Below are positions 24,194 through 31,295 of a DNA stretch of 34,353 nucleotides, one piece after another. A program made the translations under genes and the position numbers. Under the pieces are notes generated by a model. It was not told where the DNA came from, did not search any database, and saw only the letters and a program-made list of their open reading frames with translations. The stretch is taken from contig JAJKIV010000239.1 in the NCBI GenBank assembly GCA_021154285.1, positions 1 to 34,353 on the forward strand. Reading direction: 5' to 3'. The stretch is from Gemmatimonas sp. GTDB lineage: Bacteria; Gemmatimonadota; Gemmatimonadetes; Gemmatimonadales; Gemmatimonadaceae. Each line of letters starts with the position of its first letter. The first letter of the stretch is position 1.

Positions 24194-24402
24194 ACCGCAT
24201 CCGCAACGCATGCGGGTGGCGGTTGCTGGCCGGTAGGGGCGACGGGTGCCGCAGCGCGGCCGACGGCCGCGCCGCCTAACGCTCCGAGCCCGACGTAGGC
24301 GAGATCGATCACGAACGCGAGGCGGAACGAGAACTCGGTGAGCTGTCGCCGTCCCAGCTGGCGGTGAGCGCGAATGGCGAGCTCGATCAGGCGAACCGGC
24401 AT
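24178..24402 (-). CDS. Possible small membrane protein
   Basis: A 74-residue open frame with GAGGT 5-9 nt before its ATG (24400-24402) and one hydrophobic stretch, FRLAFVIDLAYVGLGALGGAAVGRAAA. The last 16 nt overlap the end of the DUF5916 gene tail to tail. The ribosome-binding site and hydrophobic helix favour a real gene. Against it, the Pro/Ala-rich C-terminus and small size allow a chance frame in GC-rich DNA. The CCTAACG motif lies inside. Without it, 24194-24489 would be a 296-nt spacer. Confidence 0.35.
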   Translation of the reverse strand: MPVRLIELAIRAHRQLGRRQLTEFSFRLAFVIDLAYVGLGALGGAAVGRAAAPVAPTGQQPPPACVADAVQRLH

Positions 24403-24489
24403 GGTGACCTCGAGTGCGGCGGTGAATCAGGGAATTCCTTCTCTTTCGAATGACACCGCCCTGTTACCGACCGCGCAGCGCCTAACGGC

Positions 24490-25233
24490 TCAATGCAGCG
24501 ACCGATCCCCGTGCGTGCACCAGCGCAGCAGCACCGTGCCCAGCACGAGCGATGGGTCGCGCGGGATCACGATCGGGGGGTAGTCGGGATTGAGTGATGC
24601 GAGCTCCACGCGCGAGCCGGCGACGCCGCCCACGCGTTTCACGACGTACCCGCCGTCAGGGACGCGTGCCACGATCACCGCATCGGGTATGAACTCGTCG
24701 CCCAGCTTCACGAGGATCGTGTCGCCGTCGTGCAGGAGCGGCACCATGCTGTCACCGGTGACCCTGAGCGCGACGTACTTGCCATCGGGTGCGCCCTCCG
24801 GCAACGGGATCCAGCGGTCACAGGGCTCGTCCCACAGCTCGCGTCCGACGCCGGCGGCCACCGAGAGGTCCATGGCCGGGGCATGCCTAACGCGCGCGGC
24901 GGCGGCCACCACCTGCGCGAGGGCCCCCTCCTCCCAGGCGGGTGCCATCTCCGGCTCGGCCGCGATCTCCCGCACGCGCGAGCGCTCAATCGCGCGCCGG
25001 GCGAGCACGTCGCGCACGAATCGGTCGGCGTTGGCCTCGAGCCGGTAGCGCTCCGCGACCGACAGCGTCGCCCGAGCTTCGCGCGCATACCACTCGACGA
25101 ACGCGGTGTCGGTTGGATCCAATGGGTCGAGCCGGCGCATCGCTCGGTCGCCGGCGATCCGCACGAGCAGGTCCTTCGTGCGCTCCAGTCCCGCGCGCTC
25201 TCCGGCGCTCAGGGATTCGTCGTCGTAGGTCAC
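24490..25233 (-). CDS. S24/LexA-like autoprotease without recognisable HTH
   Basis: A 247-residue protein. The C-terminal half is a complete LexA/UmuD-type peptidase: a possible self-cleavage bond Ala127-Gly128 (SVAAGVG), catalytic Ser162 (TGDSMVPLLHDGD) and Lys199 (GGYVVKRV). The spacings G128-S162 (34) and S162-K199 (37) equal those of E. coli LexA (G85, S119, K156). The N-terminal 120 residues are helical, with no HTH that I recognise. GTG start (25231-25233) has GGGGAGGA upstream and overlaps the stop of the sigma-factor gene (GTGA), so the two are translationally coupled. By inference the N-terminal domain might hold the sigma factor until self-cleavage. It could instead be an ordinary repressor with a divergent DNA-binding part. 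Confidence 0.85.
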   Translation of the reverse strand: MTYDDESLSAGERAGLERTKDLLVRIAGDRAMRRLDPLDPTDTAFVEWYAREARATLSVAERYRLEANADRFVRDVLARRAIERSRVREIAAEPEMAPAWEEGALAQVVAAAARVRHAPAMDLSVAAGVGRELWDEPCDRWIPLPEGAPDGKYVALRVTGDSMVPLLHDGDTILVKLGDEFIPDAVIVARVPDGGYVVKRVGGVAGSRVELASLNPDYPPIVIPRDPSLVLGTVLLRWCTHGDRSLH

Positions 25234-26024
25234 TGGTCCTCCCCTTCTTTTCGAGGCTTGCGGCCGGCACTGCGCCGGCTCCGTTCCGGGCCGCCGGCGG
25301 CCCGCGAGCCTTCGACGGCTCGGCGTGCGCGCTCGGACAGACCACTCCGCCGGAAGAACTCGTACAGTTCCTGGCGTTCCCCCGGTCGCCACGGACCCGC
25401 ATCGCGCAGCGCGAGCTCGATGAGCCGCTCGCGCAGGCGCAGCACGCGCACGCGCGCCGCGTTATGCGTGATGCCGAGCCACTCGGCGATGAGTCGTTGC
25501 GGGATCGACGCGCTCACCCAGCGCAGGATCTGACGCTCGTCGTCGGTGATCCCGGCGTCGATGATCCGTGAGAGGCGCTCGAGCACGGGCGAAAGCGGCG
25601 GCGCTTCCGAGGCGGGTCCGGCGCTCGCGCGGATCGATGCCTCGGAGACGACCTCGCGCACGACGCGCTCGCCATCGCTGAGCCACGCCGCGGCAGTTCC
25701 AGTGGCGGTGCGCCGCTGTGTCGCCCGACGGTCGTTGGCGAGGCGGTGGCGAAACATCGCGACGAGGTAGCCCGTGAGGTTCGCGGGAATTGCAGCGGTG
25801 GGCTGCATGAGATGGATGGCGGCGTCGCTCAGACAGTCGGTGACGGTGTCGTCACGCAGCGCAGGCTGCACCTGTGCCTGTCGAGCGAGCTTCCACAGCG
25901 CGGGGGTGAAGCGCCGGTAGAACTCGCGAATGGCGAGCGCCTCGTCGTGTCGCATCTGCTGCAGCAACTCCTGATCGCTCCACGACTCGGCGCTCCCCTC
26001 ATCCGCTCGTCTCTCGATTCGCAT
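25230..26024 (-). CDS. Sigma-70-family (ECF-like) RNA polymerase sigma factor
   Basis: About 264 residues. The first half looks like sigma region 2 (HDEALAIREFYRRFTPALWKLAR...TGYLVAMFRHRLANDRRA). The second carries region 4 with an HTH: VLERLSRIIDAGITDDERQILRWVSASIPQRLIAEWLGITHNAARVRVLRLRERL. The C-terminus is a basic tail (GRKPRKEGEDQ). This fits a small sigma factor that directs RNA polymerase to a private promoter set. Start choice is uncertain: ATG 26022-26024 (GGGAG very close) or in-frame GTG at 26084, only 7 nt after the upstream gene's stop. The stop overlaps the S24 peptidase start, so both are made together. A sigma factor paired with a LexA-type autoprotease is unusual. Confidence 0.75.
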   Translation of the reverse strand: MRIERRADEGSAESWSDQELLQQMRHDEALAIREFYRRFTPALWKLARQAQVQPALRDDTVTDCLSDAAIHLMQPTAAIPANLTGYLVAMFRHRLANDRRATQRRTATGTAAAWLSDGERVVREVVSEASIRASAGPASEAPPLSPVLERLSRIIDAGITDDERQILRWVSASIPQRLIAEWLGITHNAARVRVLRLRERLIELALRDAGPWRPGERQELYEFFRRSGLSERARRAVEGSRAAGGPERSRRSAGRKPRKEGEDQ

Positions 26025-26091
26025 CGCTCCCGTACGACCCCGTGGTCCGCCTAGCCCTGTGTACGCCTCCGTAAGAGATGACACCGGAGTG

Positions 26092-26703
26092 TTACAGCCT
26101 GAGACGAAGGGCGTGGCGAGAGGCGACCCATGAGCGCAGCAGGCGCTCCACGCGGGTCACTGTCGCTTCGCTCGACGTGGGCCGCATGAGGGTCTCGCGG
26201 AGTCGGCGCGCGCGGCACGGTGTGAGGCCGGCTCGCTGCGCCACCGCCAGCAGGTCGAGCGCGTCCATCACGCGGTCCGCGTTTCGCTGCAGCGCGACGC
26301 TCGTCGGCCGGCCTGGTGTCGTTAGGCGAGGCGATGCCTCCGACACGCGCAGCGCCCGCTCGCGGTTGACCTTGAGCATCTCCTCGCGACTGGGCCGCTG
26401 TGAGGACGCCGTGAGGCCGAGGTTCGCGAGCGCGCGGCCGATGGCCGAGGTCTCGGTGTTCTCGAGGCAGGCGACGGTGTTGACGTCGCCGTCGCCGATG
26501 CGCTCCGATGCGAGCCCTGTTGCCGACGGTCGTTCTTCCTTGAGCGATCGGAAGACGAACGCCTGCACGGTGATTTCGTGCTCGGTGCGCGAGACGAGCC
26601 GCGTGATGATCCGGCCCGTTGGGAAGCGCGCGTAGAACAGCGTGATGCGGTCGGCGACCGGCGCGTACTCGCCGATATCGAACAGCAGCTCGTGCTTGGG
26701 CAC
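26092..26703 (-). CDS. Phage-recombination-like conserved protein (function uncertain)
   Basis: A 203-residue protein. The first 115 residues (GEYAPVADRITLFYARFPTGRIITRLV...ATGLASERIGDGDVN...ENTETSAIGRALANLGL) resemble a family seen in actinobacteriophages and plasmids next to recombination genes; the ETSAIGRALA segment recalls ERF-type single-strand annealing proteins. I cannot confirm this by search. The C-terminal 85 residues are basic and helical. The start is GTG 26701-26703, with GGGAGGA just upstream. A longer frame to 26751 lacks a signal and would cover the promoter. It is first in a unit with the sigma factor and the S24 peptidase, transcribed from a probable promoter at 26752-26780. 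Confidence 0.6.
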   Translation of the reverse strand: MPKHELLFDIGEYAPVADRITLFYARFPTGRIITRLVSRTEHEITVQAFVFRSLKEERPSATGLASERIGDGDVNTVACLENTETSAIGRALANLGLTASSQRPSREEMLKVNRERALRVSEASPRLTTPGRPTSVALQRNADRVMDALDLLAVAQRAGLTPCRARRLRETLMRPTSSEATVTRVERLLRSWVASRHALRLRL

Positions 26704-26751
26704 TGATCCTCCCGTCGCTGCGCCGGCGCGAGCGGCGACGGCGGGAGGCAT

Positions 26752-26780
26752 ACAATAAGCCGAACAAACACCGAAAACAA
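26752..26780 (-). promoter_or_regulatory. Candidate promoter of the recombination/sigma/S24 unit
   Basis: On the minus strand TTGTTT (26775-26780) and TATTGT (26752-26757) are separated by 17 nt. The segment 26750-26840 is AT-rich compared with everything around it. Inside it, CCGAACAAACA and CCGAAAACAAG form imperfect direct repeats that could be an operator. Confidence 0.45.
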
Positions 26781-26824
26781 GGCTTTGCTAAACGGCCCGG
26801 AACGACGCCTTTAGTGCATGTGCC

Positions 26825-27715
26825 TCAACCGTTTACACTATCAAAGGTGAGATCGCAGACGTGCACCTCCGGATCCGCGCGAAACCGCATCGGTAACGAT
26901 CCCTGCCCAATCCCTCGACTCACCAGCAGGATCCGCTGACCCGGATTTCCGAGCTCGAACACGCCGCCGTCCAGGTAGCGCTGACTGAGCGGCCCTTTGA
27001 CGCCGATCAGCGACCTGCCGCCCGGCAGCATGAACTGCCCGCCGTGCACGTGGCCGGTGAACGCCACCGCGAACGACGCGCTGCCTAACGCCGTCAGCCC
27101 ATCCGGCGAATGCATGAGGATCAGCCGTACCCCGTCCGCGCCAGTGAGCGCGCGCCGGCCGTCCGGCGTACCCTGCTCGGTGTTGTCGAGGCCACATACC
27201 CAGAGCCGATCGTAGGGCGCGGCCAGACGAGCGTTCTCGTTCACGAGCGTCCGCACGCCGATCGTCTCGAGTCGTTGCACGAGCCACGCGTCGTCGGCAA
27301 TGAGGTCGTGGTTGCCGAGCACGGCGAAGCGGCCTAACGGCGCGTCGATCTGGTCAATCGCCTCGAGCACGCTCTCCACGTGCCGCGCGTGGAACGACAC
27401 GAAGTCCCCGCCGAGAAGAAGGAGCTGCGGCTTCGCCTCCGCCAGCAACTGGCACGCCCGGCGGATTGTCCCCGGATGCGTGCCGGGCCCGCCGTGGAGG
27501 TCCGACGCGAACGCGATCCGGAGCGGCGGAATGGGCACGCCGTCGGTCGCGAGCGTGAACCGATGCGTCGTTAGGTGCAGGCGCCCCTGCAGCCCGAGCG
27601 GTTTCGCGAGCCACGACGGCCAGCCCCCGGCGTACATCAGGTCGTACAGCCGTTCCATCCGCCGCTTCTTCGCCGAGAGGCGCAGCGCGCGGCCGAACCG
27701 CCGAGGCCCGTGCAC
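26825..27715 (-). CDS. Metallophosphoesterase (YkuE-like)
   Basis: A 296-residue protein with the full calcineurin-like metal-binding series: SDLHGG (D72, H74), LLGGDFV, AVLGNHD, LMHSPD and FTGHVHGGQ. It hydrolyses phosphoesters using two metal ions. Relatives of YkuE type are membrane-associated and sometimes act on phospholipids; the substrate here is unknown. The N-terminus is basic, with no clear signal peptide. The GTG start (27713-27715) follows the TAG of the flavoprotein directly (TAGGTG), so the genes are probably co-transcribed. An ATG 19 codons downstream (27658) is the alternative start. Confidence 0.88.
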   Translation of the reverse strand: MHGPRRFGRALRLSAKKRRMERLYDLMYAGGWPSWLAKPLGLQGRLHLTTHRFTLATDGVPIPPLRIAFASDLHGGPGTHPGTIRRACQLLAEAKPQLLLLGGDFVSFHARHVESVLEAIDQIDAPLGRFAVLGNHDLIADDAWLVQRLETIGVRTLVNENARLAAPYDRLWVCGLDNTEQGTPDGRRALTGADGVRLILMHSPDGLTALGSASFAVAFTGHVHGGQFMLPGGRSLIGVKGPLSQRYLDGGVFELGNPGQRILLVSRGIGQGSLPMRFRADPEVHVCDLTFDSVNG

Positions 27716-29203
27716 CTACCGCAGCGAGGGCTTTTTGGCTGGCGCCTCCGGCTTCGGCGCCGACGGGGCGTGCTGTTCAGGGATCACCCGCTTCGCCGAG
27801 TCCGCCTTCGCGGAATCAGCTTTGACCTTCGCAACCGAGTCAGCGCGCGCCTTCACACGCGCGGAATCCGCAGCGGTACGCGGCGGCTCCTCGAACTCCT
27901 CCTTCGGGATTCGGAACGCCTTCGCGATCGCGGGGTCGCCCTCGATGCCCATCACGCGCTTCGCCGTGTAGTCGCCCACCACCGGGCCGAACTTGAACCC
28001 CTCGGCCGACCCGCCACCGGCGATCCACACGTTCGACCACTCGGGGTGCGTGTCGATGTAGAAGTTCCGCGTGACGGAGAGCTCGTAGTGGCAGGAGCGC
28101 GTCTCGAGCAGCGGCGCGTCGATGAGCAGCGGGAACCGGTCGATGAGAAACTGGCGCGGCCGAGAGAAGTTGCTCGGGTCGATCCAGCGCTGGCTCGTGT
28201 CGGGGTCGGTCTGCGTCCCACCGCCCACGCGCACGCGAAAGCCGCGCGCATCGTTAGGTAGCGCCGGCCAGCCGGTGATGCCGGGGAAGTTGAAGCTCGG
28301 CATGTTCGGCGCGACCCACCGGTTGTCGCCGATCGGCGTGCCATAGTAATAGACGTTGCCCATCGGCGTCCGGAGCCGAGTGCGGAGGAATTCGGGGAAG
28401 AGCTTCCAGAGCCACGGTCCGCAGGCGAAGACGAACTTGTCCGCCTTGACTGTCTCACCGGTCGACAGCGCAATGTCCTGAAGGCGATCGCCGTTCGCGA
28501 GCGACGGAAGCGCCCGCGCTACGACCATCTTCCCGCCGTTGTGCTGGAACGACTCGGCTACTCGCTCACACGACCGGCGCGCACGAACGACGCCCGCCGC
28601 CGGCTCGTACAGGATCACAGCGATGCCCTGAAGGTCGATCTGCGAGTAGTGCGACCGGACGTCGTTAGGCTCGAGCACCTCGTACTTGATGCCCACGGTG
28701 TCCCAGTTCTTCCGCGTGTCCTTCATGAAGGGCTCCCAGTCCTTGCGGAAGATCAGGTCGCCCGTGGTGTAGAAGACGCGCTCCTGCGTTGTGCGCGAGA
28801 ACTCCTCGTCCCACGCCTTCCATCGCTCCATCGCCTGTGTTGCCCATTTCGCCCAGAGGACTCCGTGCGGTCGATCGCCGTAGGAGCTCCGCACGCCGCG
28901 CGTCTCCTCGCCGGAGGTCGATCGCGAATTGCCAGGACCCCACGTGTCCACGAGCGTAACGCGCGCGCCCATCTTCTGGAGGTGATAGGCGGTCCAGCCG
29001 CCGAAGGCACCCGCGCCGATGACGGCGATGTCGGGAGATTTCGGAGTGATGACCGCCGGCGCGCGACGCGACGAGGGTTGTTGCTGCTGCGCGATTGCCT
29101 TCGCGCCTGACGCGGCGGCGACGAGCAATCCCGTCTGGGCGCCCGCGACCTTGAGGAAGCGTCGCCGGTCGAGGGTGTTCCTGCTGTCGTCGTCCTTCGT
29201 CAC
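27716..29203 (-). CDS. Tat-exported FAD-dependent oxidoreductase, sarcosine-oxidase-like
   Basis: 495 residues. A twin-arginine signal (DRRRFLKVAG, R13-R15) and hydrophobic stretch are followed by the FAD-binding DAO fold starting DIAVIGAGAFGGWTAYHLQKMGA. The C-terminal part RSCHYELSVTRNFYIDTHP...WIAGGGSAEGFKFGP aligns with the monomeric sarcosine oxidase region; Cys371 matches the cysteine that holds FAD covalently there. The enzyme probably oxidises an amine or similar substrate in the periplasm. After the fold comes a tail of about 55 residues rich in Ala, Lys, Asp and Ser, with repeated ADSAK units. A c-type cytochrome gene lies 21 nt upstream on the same strand and is a likely electron acceptor. 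The start is GTG 29201-29203. Confidence 0.88.
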   Translation of the reverse strand: MTKDDDSRNTLDRRRFLKVAGAQTGLLVAAASGAKAIAQQQQPSSRRAPAVITPKSPDIAVIGAGAFGGWTAYHLQKMGARVTLVDTWGPGNSRSTSGEETRGVRSSYGDRPHGVLWAKWATQAMERWKAWDEEFSRTTQERVFYTTGDLIFRKDWEPFMKDTRKNWDTVGIKYEVLEPNDVRSHYSQIDLQGIAVILYEPAAGVVRARRSCERVAESFQHNGGKMVVARALPSLANGDRLQDIALSTGETVKADKFVFACGPWLWKLFPEFLRTRLRTPMGNVYYYGTPIGDNRWVAPNMPSFNFPGITGWPALPNDARGFRVRVGGGTQTDPDTSQRWIDPSNFSRPRQFLIDRFPLLIDAPLLETRSCHYELSVTRNFYIDTHPEWSNVWIAGGGSAEGFKFGPVVGDYTAKRVMGIEGDPAIAKAFRIPKEEFEEPPRTAADSARVKARADSVAKVKADSAKADSAKRVIPEQHAPSAPKPEAPAKKPSLR

Positions 29204-29224
29204 GCGGAGAGGAAGAGCGGGCGA

Positions 29225-29701
29225 CTATCGCGTCGCGGTTACCGGGATGTGAGCGTGCGGATGGTACATCGGCCGAAGCGCGGACTGCTTGTTCGGCTTC
29301 GCGTCGATCTTGAGCAACCGCATCGCCTCCGGGTCGCTTGGAAGGGAATCGGTGCCCGCCGGGATGCCGTTGGTCTTCAGGATGTACGCAACAACGTCCT
29401 TGTACTGTTGAGCCGACAAGCCGCCCGGGTTGTCGTCGGGCATCGTCGTCTTGATCTGGTCGAAGAGATCGAAGACGGTGCGACCGACCCAGTTCTTCGT
29501 GAAGTTCTCGCCGGAGTATTTCTCGGTCCCGTGGCAGGAACTGCAGTTGTTCTGGTGCTCGGTGTCGCCGCGGGTGGCCTGCTCCTCGGTGTAGACGCCC
29601 TGCCAGACGGACTTGCCGGCGCCGGCAGTGGAGTCGCTCTGTGCCTGGGCGACGGTGGCGGTCAGGAGGGGGGCGGCGAGGAATAGAAGGAAGCGAGACA
29701 T
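29225..29701 (-). CDS. Periplasmic c-type cytochrome
   Basis: A 158-residue protein with a signal peptide (FLLFLAAPLLTATVAQA, cleavage near residue 20) and a single heme c motif CSSCH (C53, C56, H57). The distal Met ligand is probably in TTMPDDNPGG, and the segment YKDVVAYILKTNGIP is typical of class I cytochromes. It should carry electrons in the periplasm. The flavoprotein gene follows after 21 nt, so the cytochrome probably receives electrons from that enzyme. There is no Shine-Dalgarno sequence at the ATG. Upstream lies the palindromic element 29721-29812. Confidence 0.92.
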   Translation of the reverse strand: MSRFLLFLAAPLLTATVAQAQSDSTAGAGKSVWQGVYTEEQATRGDTEHQNNCSSCHGTEKYSGENFTKNWVGRTVFDLFDQIKTTMPDDNPGGLSAQQYKDVVAYILKTNGIPAGTDSLPSDPEAMRLLKIDAKPNKQSALRPMYHPHAHIPVTATR

Positions 29702-29720
29702 ACGAGCGAAGTGAGAAGCC

Positions 29721-29812
29721 TGTCATCCTGAGCGCCAGCGAAGGATCCTCAGGTGCCCGAAGAGAGCCCTCTCTCGGGACGATGAAGATCCTTCGCTGCG
29801 CTCAGGATGACA
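29721..29812. repeat. 92-bp palindromic element (GTCATCCTGAGCG type)
   Basis: The left arm (29721-29747, starting TGTCATCCTGAGCG) and right arm (29787-29812) pair over 26 bp with one bulged base. Between them CCCGA/GAG and CTCTCGGG (29756-29778) form a second stem. It fills the gap between the ParB-like stop and the cytochrome gene. The TCATCCTGAGCG...GCGAAGGATC sequence is a repeat I have seen in several bacterial phyla, from memory. It can act as a terminator for the ParB-like gene. Confidence 0.8.
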
Positions 29813-29816
29813 ACCT

Positions 29817-30770
29817 CTAGGTGGCCGATTCGTCCGGGGCACCGCCGGAGCGAGCAACCTGATCCACCCGGATCTTGCTCGGGTCGAAGCGCCGGGCCGA
29901 GGCGATCATCTTGTCGATCGTCTCGTCGAAGTCCGCTGTCGGCTTTCGCTGGAACCGCAGCGGATTGATGCGCGCGACCACGAAGGCCTTCAGGTACGGG
30001 CTCTCGAAACCGCGCTCCTTGAGGCTCGCGACGGCTGCGTTCACCGCCTCGTTGAGCTCGAGGAGCTTGTTCGCGCGCTCCCGCCGCGTCTCGATCGCCT
30101 TGGGGAGCTTGGAGCCGAGGAACTTGTCGCAGCGCTTGAGCACCGGATGGAACGCGCCGCCGGCGAAGCGGCCGTTCTGCTGGTAGCAGAAGCCGAGCGT
30201 CACGAGCGCGGCCTCCTCGAACTCGACCGCGAACTCGCGCTCCGGGCGGTCGTCGAGCGCCGCGAGCGCCTCGGCTAGCCGTGCCACCTCGAGTGCCCGC
30301 TCGCGGAGGTTGTGTGCCTTCTCCGTATTGAGGAGCAGGATGCGATGGGCGACTTCGGCCTCCGGCACCACGAGCGCCACGATTGACTTGGCTCCCAGCT
30401 GCTTCATGGCGCCCAGCCGGTGGTACCCGTTAGGCGACCAGTACCTGCCGTCGCCGGCGGGGACGGCGATGACGGGATCGAGGAAGCGATCGAGCTTGTC
30501 GATCGCGCCGGCGAGTCGTTCGACGTGGGCCTCCGAGAGATCGCGCTGGAAGGGCGTGGGCTCGACGCGATCGATGGGCAGCGAGGCGAGGATCTGCCAA
30601 TGTCCGCCGAGTGGGTCGCGGTAGCTGGCGAGCGCGGTGCCGCCGTCGTCTTCGATGGTACGGGCGAGCGTCATGACGCTCGTGGGTGGGCCAGCGCTGG
30701 CGAGGCGGCGGGCGTCCAGGCCGCGTGTCGCGGGTTCGACAGCCGGTTTCTTCTTCTTTGCGCGCGGCAT
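29817..30770 (-). CDS. ParB/Srx-fold N-terminal domain protein
   Basis: A 317-residue product. Residues about 50-145 form a ParB/sulfiredoxin-like domain: LPIDRVEPTPFQRDLSEAHVERLAGAIDKLDRFLDPVIAV and PNGYHRLGAMKQLGAKSIVALVV, where GYHRLGA matches the nucleotide-binding GERRWRA region of ParB. The remaining 170 residues are helical (LEVARLAEALAALDD..., RRERANKLLELNEAVNAAV) and lack a ParB-type HTH that I can name. There is no parA next door, so it is not a standard segregation protein. A role as a nucleotide-dependent DNA-binding or regulatory protein is possible. The N-terminus is very basic (PRAKKKKP). Confidence 0.75.
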   Translation of the reverse strand: MPRAKKKKPAVEPATRGLDARRLASAGPPTSVMTLARTIEDDGGTALASYRDPLGGHWQILASLPIDRVEPTPFQRDLSEAHVERLAGAIDKLDRFLDPVIAVPAGDGRYWSPNGYHRLGAMKQLGAKSIVALVVPEAEVAHRILLLNTEKAHNLRERALEVARLAEALAALDDRPEREFAVEFEEAALVTLGFCYQQNGRFAGGAFHPVLKRCDKFLGSKLPKAIETRRERANKLLELNEAVNAAVASLKERGFESPYLKAFVVARINPLRFQRKPTADFDETIDKMIASARRFDPSKIRVDQVARSGGAPDESAT

Positions 30771-30832
30771 GGCGGTGTCCGGGTAGTTCCTTTGAACCGA
30801 AAGCAGTACCGCCTGCCTAGGCGATGCAAGAA

Positions 30833-30846
30833 GGGGACTGGGGACT
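30833..30846. repeat. Two-unit heptamer repeat (GGGGACT)2
   Basis: Two exact GGGGACT units in the spacer between the divergent ParB-like and PadR genes, 31 nt upstream of the PadR -35 box. Confidence 0.6.
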
Positions 30847-30877
30847 CGGCTCGTTAGTCATTCGCGCCATCTGTCGC

Positions 30878-30906
30878 TTGACACAAGTAGATGATCTATA
30901 TATAGA
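30878..30906 (+). promoter_or_regulatory. Sigma-70 promoter and operator of the PadR gene, leaderless
   Basis: TTGACA (30878-30883) and TATAGA (30901-30906) are separated by 17 nt, a near-consensus promoter. The -10 box lies inside the perfect 12-bp palindrome TCTATATATAGA (30895-30906), a likely PadR binding site giving autoregulation. ATG starts 6 nt after the -10 box, so the mRNA should be leaderless. Confidence 0.75.
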
Positions 30907-30912
30907 CTGTCT

Positions 30913-31248
30913 ATGACGAAGAGCGAACGTAGTGAGCTGCTGCCTGGTACGCTCGAGATGCTGATCCTGAAGACGCTCTCGATCGGACAGATGCACGGGT
31001 ACGGGATCGCCCAGCATCTCCAGCAGCTCTCGCAGGACGTGCTGCAGGTAGAGGAAGGGTCGCTCTATCCCGCGCTGCAGCGCATGCAGCTCAAAGGGTG
31101 GGTGTCGTCGGAGTGGGGGCTCACGCCCACGAAGCGGCGCGCCCGGTACTACAAGCTCACAGCACTCGGCAAGAAGCAGCTCGCCCAGGAGGTCGCCGAG
31201 TTCGATCGGATGCTCCTGGCGATTCAGCGCATTCTGGGAACTGCCTGA
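30913..31248 (+). CDS. PadR-family transcriptional regulator, ADOP-linked type
   Basis: A 111-residue winged-helix repressor with the hallmarks of the PadR group next to ADOP permeases: LLPGTLEMLILKTLSIGQMHGYGIAQHL, LQVEEGSLYPALQRMQLKGWVSSEWG and KRRARYYKLTALGKKQL. The N-terminal winged helix binds DNA and the short C-terminal helix should dimerise. The promoter overlaps a perfect palindrome, so it probably represses itself and the permease 47 nt downstream. No Shine-Dalgarno sequence precedes the ATG, in line with a leaderless transcript. The inducer is unknown; family members often respond to phenolic or other toxic compounds. Confidence 0.93.
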   Translation: MTKSERSELLPGTLEMLILKTLSIGQMHGYGIAQHLQQLSQDVLQVEEGSLYPALQRMQLKGWVSSEWGLTPTKRRARYYKLTALGKKQLAQEVAEFDRMLLAIQRILGTA

Positions 31249-31295
31249 CGGCCTTCCGTCATGTACGCTGCACCTCGTCTCCAGAGGATTTTTCC

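Noticed and set aside
26051-26767. 238-codon minus-strand frame overlapping the recombination-like gene
   Set aside because: Arg/His/Pro-rich shadow. The frame 26092-26703 has a strong ribosome-binding site and a conserved ETSAIGRALA segment.
31098-31295. Upstream extension of the 31296 permease
   Set aside because: It overlaps the padR coding region in another frame. The GTG at 31296 has a Shine-Dalgarno sequence at the right distance and begins the known prefix domain.
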